The notes below the pieces were generated by a model, which was not told the origin of the DNA, did no database searches, and was given only the letters and a program-made list of their open reading frames with translations. Below are positions 60,628 to 64,000 of a stretch of 64,000 nucleotides of DNA, piece after piece (position 1 is the stretch's first letter; each line of letters starts with the position of its first letter). Where the stretch lies: contig CAZEJR010000001.1 of NCBI GenBank assembly GCA_964512675.1, positions 124,001-188,000 on the forward strand, in the 5' to 3' direction. The translations under genes were made by a program, and so were the position numbers. The DNA comes from A07HB70 sp964512675. GTDB taxonomy: Archaea; Halobacteriota; Halobacteria; Halobacteriales; Haloferacaceae.

Positions 60628-61956
60628 GTGGCTGATCCGCTTTCGACCCGCGCGCGTCGACTCGTCGCAGACACCGGCCCGACGTGGCTCGCCGGCGCAA
60701 TCGCAGCCGGGCCGGCGACGATGGCGACGCTCCTGACCGCCGGCGCGGCGTACGGCTACGCGCTCCTGTGGGTGGTCGTCCTCTCTGCCGTCCTCGGCGC
60801 GACCGCACAGTACCTCTCCGCGCGCCTCGCGCTTCCGGCAGACCGCGGGATCGTCGGCCTCGTCGAGGCCCACGTGGGCCCGCGGTGGGCGTGGCTGCTC
60901 GTCGCCGACGTCGTGCTGGCGGCGGGGCTGGCACAGCTGGTTATCGTCCGCACCGTCGCGGACGTGACGGCGGCAGCGACGGGCGTCGACGCGACGGTCG
61001 CGGGCGTCGGCTGGGCCGTCGTGCTGGCGGTCGGACTCGCCGGTCGGGGCTACCGGCTCGCCGAGGTCGGCGCCAAGCTCGTGGTGTCTGCCGTCGTCGT
61101 CGCGTTCGTCGCGAGCCTGTTCGTCGTCCCGATCGACACGGGCGCGGCTGCGACGGGACTGGTCCCGTCGATCCCGGCGGGCGTCGACGGCGCGCTCCTC
61201 GCCGCTGGCATCCTCGGCGGCGCGGTCCACGTCACGCTCGTGACGATGCAGACGTACACCGTCCGGGCTCGCGGGTGGACCGAACGCGACCTCTCGCTCG
61301 CACGGCTGGACGTCGGCTCGTCGATGCTCGTCGCGTTCGGCGGCTACTCGCTCGCGGTGTTCCTCGTCACCGCGGCGGTGCTGGGCGGTCAGACCGACCT
61401 GAGCCCGGTGTCCGCGGCGGCGGCGCTCGGACCGGTGGCCGGCGGCCTCGCCGAGCGGCTCTTTCTCGCCGGGCTCCTCGGCGCCGCCGTCTCGACGCTC
61501 GGGGGGAACACCGTCGTCCCGCCGTACCTCGTCGCCGAGAAGCTCGGATGGGAGACGGACGTCTCGGACGGTCGGTACCGCGCGCTGCTGGCCGGGACGG
61601 CGCTGCTCTCGGGACTCGGCGTCTTCGTCGGCGGCGCGCTCTTTCCCCTGCTTGCGCTCGTCCTCGCGTTCGGTCTCGTCGGGACGCCGTTCGCGCTCGC
61701 GCTCGTCCTCCTCCTGCTCGCCGACGAGGACGCGCCCGGCCGTCTGACGGCGCCGACGGCAGCCGGCGGGGCCGTCACGCTCGTCGTCGCGGTGGCCACC
61801 GCCGGACAGTTCGTCGTCGGCCACGTCGAGACTGCGACGAGCGACCCGGTATCGGCGCTCGTCGTGGCCTTCGCCGTCGTGTTCGGACTGGCGACGGCGG
61901 TGCTCTGCGCCCGCGTCGTACGGGGCGGCGTCCGTACGCTCGCCGTCGGCTCCTGA
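60628..61956 (+). CDS. Nramp-related divalent metal transporter
   Basis: 442 aa, about 11 membrane helices. The N-terminus has the Nramp pattern (GPTWLAGAIAAGPATMATLLTAG, AYGYALLWVVVLSAVLGATAQYLSARLAL), but the metal motif DPGN in helix 1 reads GPAT and the helix 6 MPH site is changed (GAVHVTLVTMQ). These residues normally bind Mn or Fe, so it may carry another ion (some Nramp relatives move Mg) or not move metal at all. The start GTG is at 60628. Confidence 0.82.
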   Translation: MADPLSTRARRLVADTGPTWLAGAIAAGPATMATLLTAGAAYGYALLWVVVLSAVLGATAQYLSARLALPADRGIVGLVEAHVGPRWAWLLVADVVLAAGLAQLVIVRTVADVTAAATGVDATVAGVGWAVVLAVGLAGRGYRLAEVGAKLVVSAVVVAFVASLFVVPIDTGAAATGLVPSIPAGVDGALLAAGILGGAVHVTLVTMQTYTVRARGWTERDLSLARLDVGSSMLVAFGGYSLAVFLVTAAVLGGQTDLSPVSAAAALGPVAGGLAERLFLAGLLGAAVSTLGGNTVVPPYLVAEKLGWETDVSDGRYRALLAGTALLSGLGVFVGGALFPLLALVLAFGLVGTPFALALVLLLLADEDAPGRLTAPTAAGGAVTLVVAVATAGQFVVGHVETATSDPVSALVVAFAVVFGLATAVLCARVVRGGVRTLAVGS

Positions 61957-61963
61957 CCCCCGA

Positions 61964-61972
61964 CTATTTGAA
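61964..61972 (+). promoter_or_regulatory. Promoter of the glutamate-cysteine ligase gene
   Basis: CTATTTGAAC, about 25-33 nt before ATG 61996; leaderless-type. Confidence 0.5.
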
Positions 61973-61995
61973 CGACCCCGCCCGACGGCCTCTCT

Positions 61996-63126
61996 ATGAC
62001 CGACGTCGACACCGGGGCCGACGTCGCCGGCTCCCGCGAGTCGTTCGACCGCCGGGGCACGCTGGGCGTGGAGGAGGAGTTCTTCGTCGTCGACGAGCGG
62101 GGCCACCCGACATCGGGTATCGACGACCTGATCTACGGCGCAGAGCCGCCGCCGGCCCTCGACGGACGCCTGGATCACGAGCTGTTCCAGTTCACGATCG
62201 AGACGCAGACACCGACCGTCGAGTCCGTCGACGCCGTCGCCGACGCCGTCGACGAGGTTCGCCGGGCGCTCGTGGACCACGCGGCGGCCCACGGCTACCG
62301 GATCGCCGGCGCCGGCCTCCACCCCGCGGCACGCTGGCGCGAACTCGACCACGCTCGAAAGGAGCGGTACCGAACGCAGCTGGACCGCATCCAGTATCCA
62401 CAGCACCGGAACACGACCGCAGGGCTCCACGTCCACGTCGGTGTCGACGACGCCGACCGGGCGATGTGGGTCGCGAACGAGCTCCGGTGGCATCTCGCGC
62501 CGATACTGGCGCTCTCTGCCAACTCACCGTTCTGGAACGGCTTCGACACCGGGCTCGCCTCCGCGCGGGCCGTCGTGTTCGAGGGGCTTCCGAACACCGG
62601 TGTACCGACGCGGTTCGACGACTTCGACGACTACCGCCGGTTCGAGCGCCGGATGGTCACCTCGGGGTCGATACGAGACCGTGGCGAGCTCTGGTTCGAC
62701 GTTCGCCCCCACAGCGGCCACGGTACCGTCGAGGTGCGTGCCCCCGACGGGCAGCGCGACCCGTCGCGGGTGCTCGCGTTCGTCGAACTCGTCGACGCGC
62801 TGGTCACCGACCTCGCGGAACGGCACGCCGACGGCGCGTCCGGCACCGACCCCCGTCGGGAGTTCTTAGACGAGAACAAGTGGCGCGCGGTCCGGCACGG
62901 GCGCGACGCCTCGTTTCTGACGCCCGACGGCGCGGACGAGGTCTCCCTCGAGGAGTACGTCGTGCGGCAGGAGGACCGCCTCGGAGTCGAACGGCTGCGC
63001 GACCTGTACGCCGCCGAGAGCGGGACGGCCCGCCAGCGCCGCCTGCGCGCCGCGGGCGGCCTCGACCGGCTCTGCGAGGGGCTCGTCCTGCCGGGCAGCC
63101 GCGCGACCCCGGAGGGCCCGGTGTGA
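61996..63126 (+). CDS. gshA: Glutamate-cysteine ligase (GCS2 family)
   Basis: 376 aa. Core motifs: LGVEEEFFVVDERG (metal-binding Glu), HELFQFTIETQTPTV, the catalytic strand HRNTTAGLHVHVGVDDADRAMWVANEL, SANSPFWNG and FDVRPHSGHGTVEVRAPD. It makes gamma-glutamylcysteine, the main thiol of haloarchaea, which have no glutathione. It overlaps coaD by 4 bp. Confidence 0.93.
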   Translation: MTDVDTGADVAGSRESFDRRGTLGVEEEFFVVDERGHPTSGIDDLIYGAEPPPALDGRLDHELFQFTIETQTPTVESVDAVADAVDEVRRALVDHAAAHGYRIAGAGLHPAARWRELDHARKERYRTQLDRIQYPQHRNTTAGLHVHVGVDDADRAMWVANELRWHLAPILALSANSPFWNGFDTGLASARAVVFEGLPNTGVPTRFDDFDDYRRFERRMVTSGSIRDRGELWFDVRPHSGHGTVEVRAPDGQRDPSRVLAFVELVDALVTDLAERHADGASGTDPRREFLDENKWRAVRHGRDASFLTPDGADEVSLEEYVVRQEDRLGVERLRDLYAAESGTARQRRLRAAGGLDRLCEGLVLPGSRATPEGPV

Positions 63127-63614
63127 AGGTCGCTCTCGGCGGGACGTTCGACCCGATCCACGACGGCCACCGGGCGCTGTTCGAGCGCGCGTTCGAACTC
63201 GGCGACGTCACCGTCGGGCTGACGACGGACGGTCTCGCGCCGAAGACCAGACAGGAGAACCGCTACGTCCGGCCGTACGACACGCGTACACGGGACCTCC
63301 GAGCGGAGCTCGCGTCGCTCGCCGCGGAGCACGACCGCGAGTTCGAGATCAGGCCGCTCGACGAGCCGACCGGTATCGCCGTCGAACCGGCGTTCGACGC
63401 GCTGGTCGTCTCGCCCGAGACCGAGGCGGGGGCCGAACGGGTAAACGAGATCCGGCGCGAGCGCGGCCTGGACCCGCTCCGTGTCGAGGTGGTCGCTCAC
63501 GTCCCCGCAGCCGACGGCGAGCCGATCTCCTCGACGCGCGTCGTCCGCGGCGAGATCGACGAACACGGCAACCCGACGCCGGCGCGCGAGGGCCGCGGCG
63601 CCGACCCGCCGTAG
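63123..63614 (+). CDS. coaD: Archaeal phosphopantetheine adenylyltransferase
   Basis: 163 aa from GTG 63123, overlapping gshA by 4 bp. N-terminal nucleotidyltransferase motif VALGGTFDPIHDGHRALFERAF (HxGH), then VGLTTDGLAPKTR and ALVVSPETEAGAERVNEIRRERGL, and ISSTRVVRGEIDEHG. It makes dephospho-CoA from pantetheine phosphate and ATP. Confidence 0.94.
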   Translation: MKVALGGTFDPIHDGHRALFERAFELGDVTVGLTTDGLAPKTRQENRYVRPYDTRTRDLRAELASLAAEHDREFEIRPLDEPTGIAVEPAFDALVVSPETEAGAERVNEIRRERGLDPLRVEVVAHVPAADGEPISSTRVVRGEIDEHGNPTPAREGRGADPP

Positions 63615-63923
63615 TCACCAGTCCGGTACGTCGAACCCCGCGTCCGCGAGACGACCCTTCCAGCGGCTCCCGACGCTCGGCCGCGAGACGTCCATCGCCC
63701 GCGCCACCGCGCCCTGCGACCGCTGGTCGCCCGCCAGCAGCGCGCCGGCGTAGAGACTCGCCGCCGCCGCCGCGGCCTTCGTGCGGTCGCGTTCGGGCAC
63801 GTCCGAGAGAAACAGGTCGACGGCGTTCGACCGGGCCTCGTCGCCGAGGTCGAGTGCCGCCGCCCCCGACTCGATGCGGTCGAGCCAGCGCTCGTGCTCG
63901 ATCCGGTCACGTGCCCGGTACAC
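63615..63923 (-). CDS. Single-repeat TFB-like (cyclin fold) protein
   Basis: 102 aa from GTG 63923. It has helices like a TFB cyclin repeat: DRTKAAAAAASLYAGALLAGDQRSQGAVARAMDVSRPSVGSRWKGRLADAGF, the DNA-contacting part of the repeat. There is no zinc ribbon and only one repeat, so it is not a full TFB. It may compete with or help TFB. It abuts coaD end to end. It is common in haloarchaea as a short TFIIB family protein. Confidence 0.7.
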   Translation of the reverse strand: MYRARDRIEHERWLDRIESGAAALDLGDEARSNAVDLFLSDVPERDRTKAAAAAASLYAGALLAGDQRSQGAVARAMDVSRPSVGSRWKGRLADAGFDVPDW

Positions 63924-64000
63924 ACCGACAGGTCGGCCCGCGCAGGCTTGAATGGAGCGACAGGTTGAATCACCTCCCGTCGGTACGACGGCTCGCGCGC

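Noticed and set aside
60684..63614. A 976-residue open frame on the plus strand
   Set aside because: Its first 810 residues are a shifted reading of the Nramp-like and gshA genes; only the end is the real coaD.
63955..63972. GGAGGTGATT on the minus strand, a perfect Shine-Dalgarno or the complement of a 16S rRNA 3' end
   Set aside because: The flanking bases do not match a 16S end, and no start codon lies at the right distance in a protein-like frame. Taken as chance.
1..64000. CRISPR arrays or a classic defence island
   Set aside because: No regularly spaced repeats were seen, and no Cas, restriction, retron, Argonaute or toxin-antitoxin gene was recognised.

Overview
The window is chromosomal DNA from an extremely halophilic archaeon (class Halobacteria). 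The support is very high GC outside a few patches, strongly acidic proteins, heavy use of GTG starts, GTGA/ATGA start-stop overlaps, promoters with a TATA element about 25-30 nt before a start codon (leaderless mRNAs), and archaeal information genes (TBP, aIF2-beta, Nop5, fibrillarin, TFB-like cyclin proteins, archaeal-type CoaD). I cannot place the genus. LAYOUT. 0-8 kb: edge of a secreted protein gene, an Lrp/TRASH copper-type regulator with a CopA ATPase, a dead ZIP metal transporter, an endonuclease III relative, an amidase, CinA-type deamidase and two small unknowns. 8-15 kb: TBP with two TATA-like boxes inside a 9-bp inverted repeat, a RAD25/XPB-type helicase carrying a 483-residue intein, a sarcosine-oxidase-like flavoprotein and tRNA-Tyr. 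15-25 kb: ferredoxin, small zinc finger, SRPBCC protein, then a divergent pair of a 1503-aa double GH15 glucoamylase-like protein and a GH13 alpha-amylase-like protein. 25-30.5 kb: a ferric-type ABC transporter (binding protein, fused permease, ATPase) followed by a membrane glycosyltransferase, and an upstream RGP/GT75-type gene. Both the ABC operon and the GT75 gene carry a TTTAGG-N4-CCTAAA-type inverted repeat like those bound by DtxR-family metal regulators. 32-40 kb: D-lactate-dehydrogenase-like fusion divergent from LutC and LutB-LutA, then a CdpB1-like PRC-barrel protein and a TrkA-N/DHH protein, ending in tRNA-Lys. 39.9-42.1 kb: a 2.2-kb AT-richer integrated element in tRNA-Lys(CTT), bounded by a 16-bp direct repeat, with a tyrosine integrase and one zinc-ribbon membrane gene that looks frameshifted. 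42.6-50 kb: D-amino-acid-oxidase-like protein, CDGSH protein, ThrRS, an HTH/membrane pair, GH77 4-alpha-glucanotransferase, OGG-type glycosylase. 50-55.5 kb: a gene-poor stretch with small membrane, zinc-ribbon and lipoprotein genes and one EamA transporter. 55.5-64 kb: dense housekeeping block (UPF0058, aIF2-beta, a TFB remnant, TRAM, Nop5-fibrillarin, a TenA_C/TenA_E pair, an Nramp relative, gamma-glutamylcysteine ligase, CoaD, solo TFB-like cyclin protein). FUNCTION. The glucan enzymes (GH15, GH13, GH77) point to alpha-glucan turnover. The Lut/DLD cluster points to lactate oxidation. CopA with its TRASH regulator, the ferric ABC system and the ZIP remnant show changing metal needs. I found no CRISPR array and no recognisable defence island. 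The most unusual items are the mini-element in tRNA-Lys, the shared iron-type operator on the GT75 gene, the intein, the double GH15 protein and the decayed regulator and TFB fragments.
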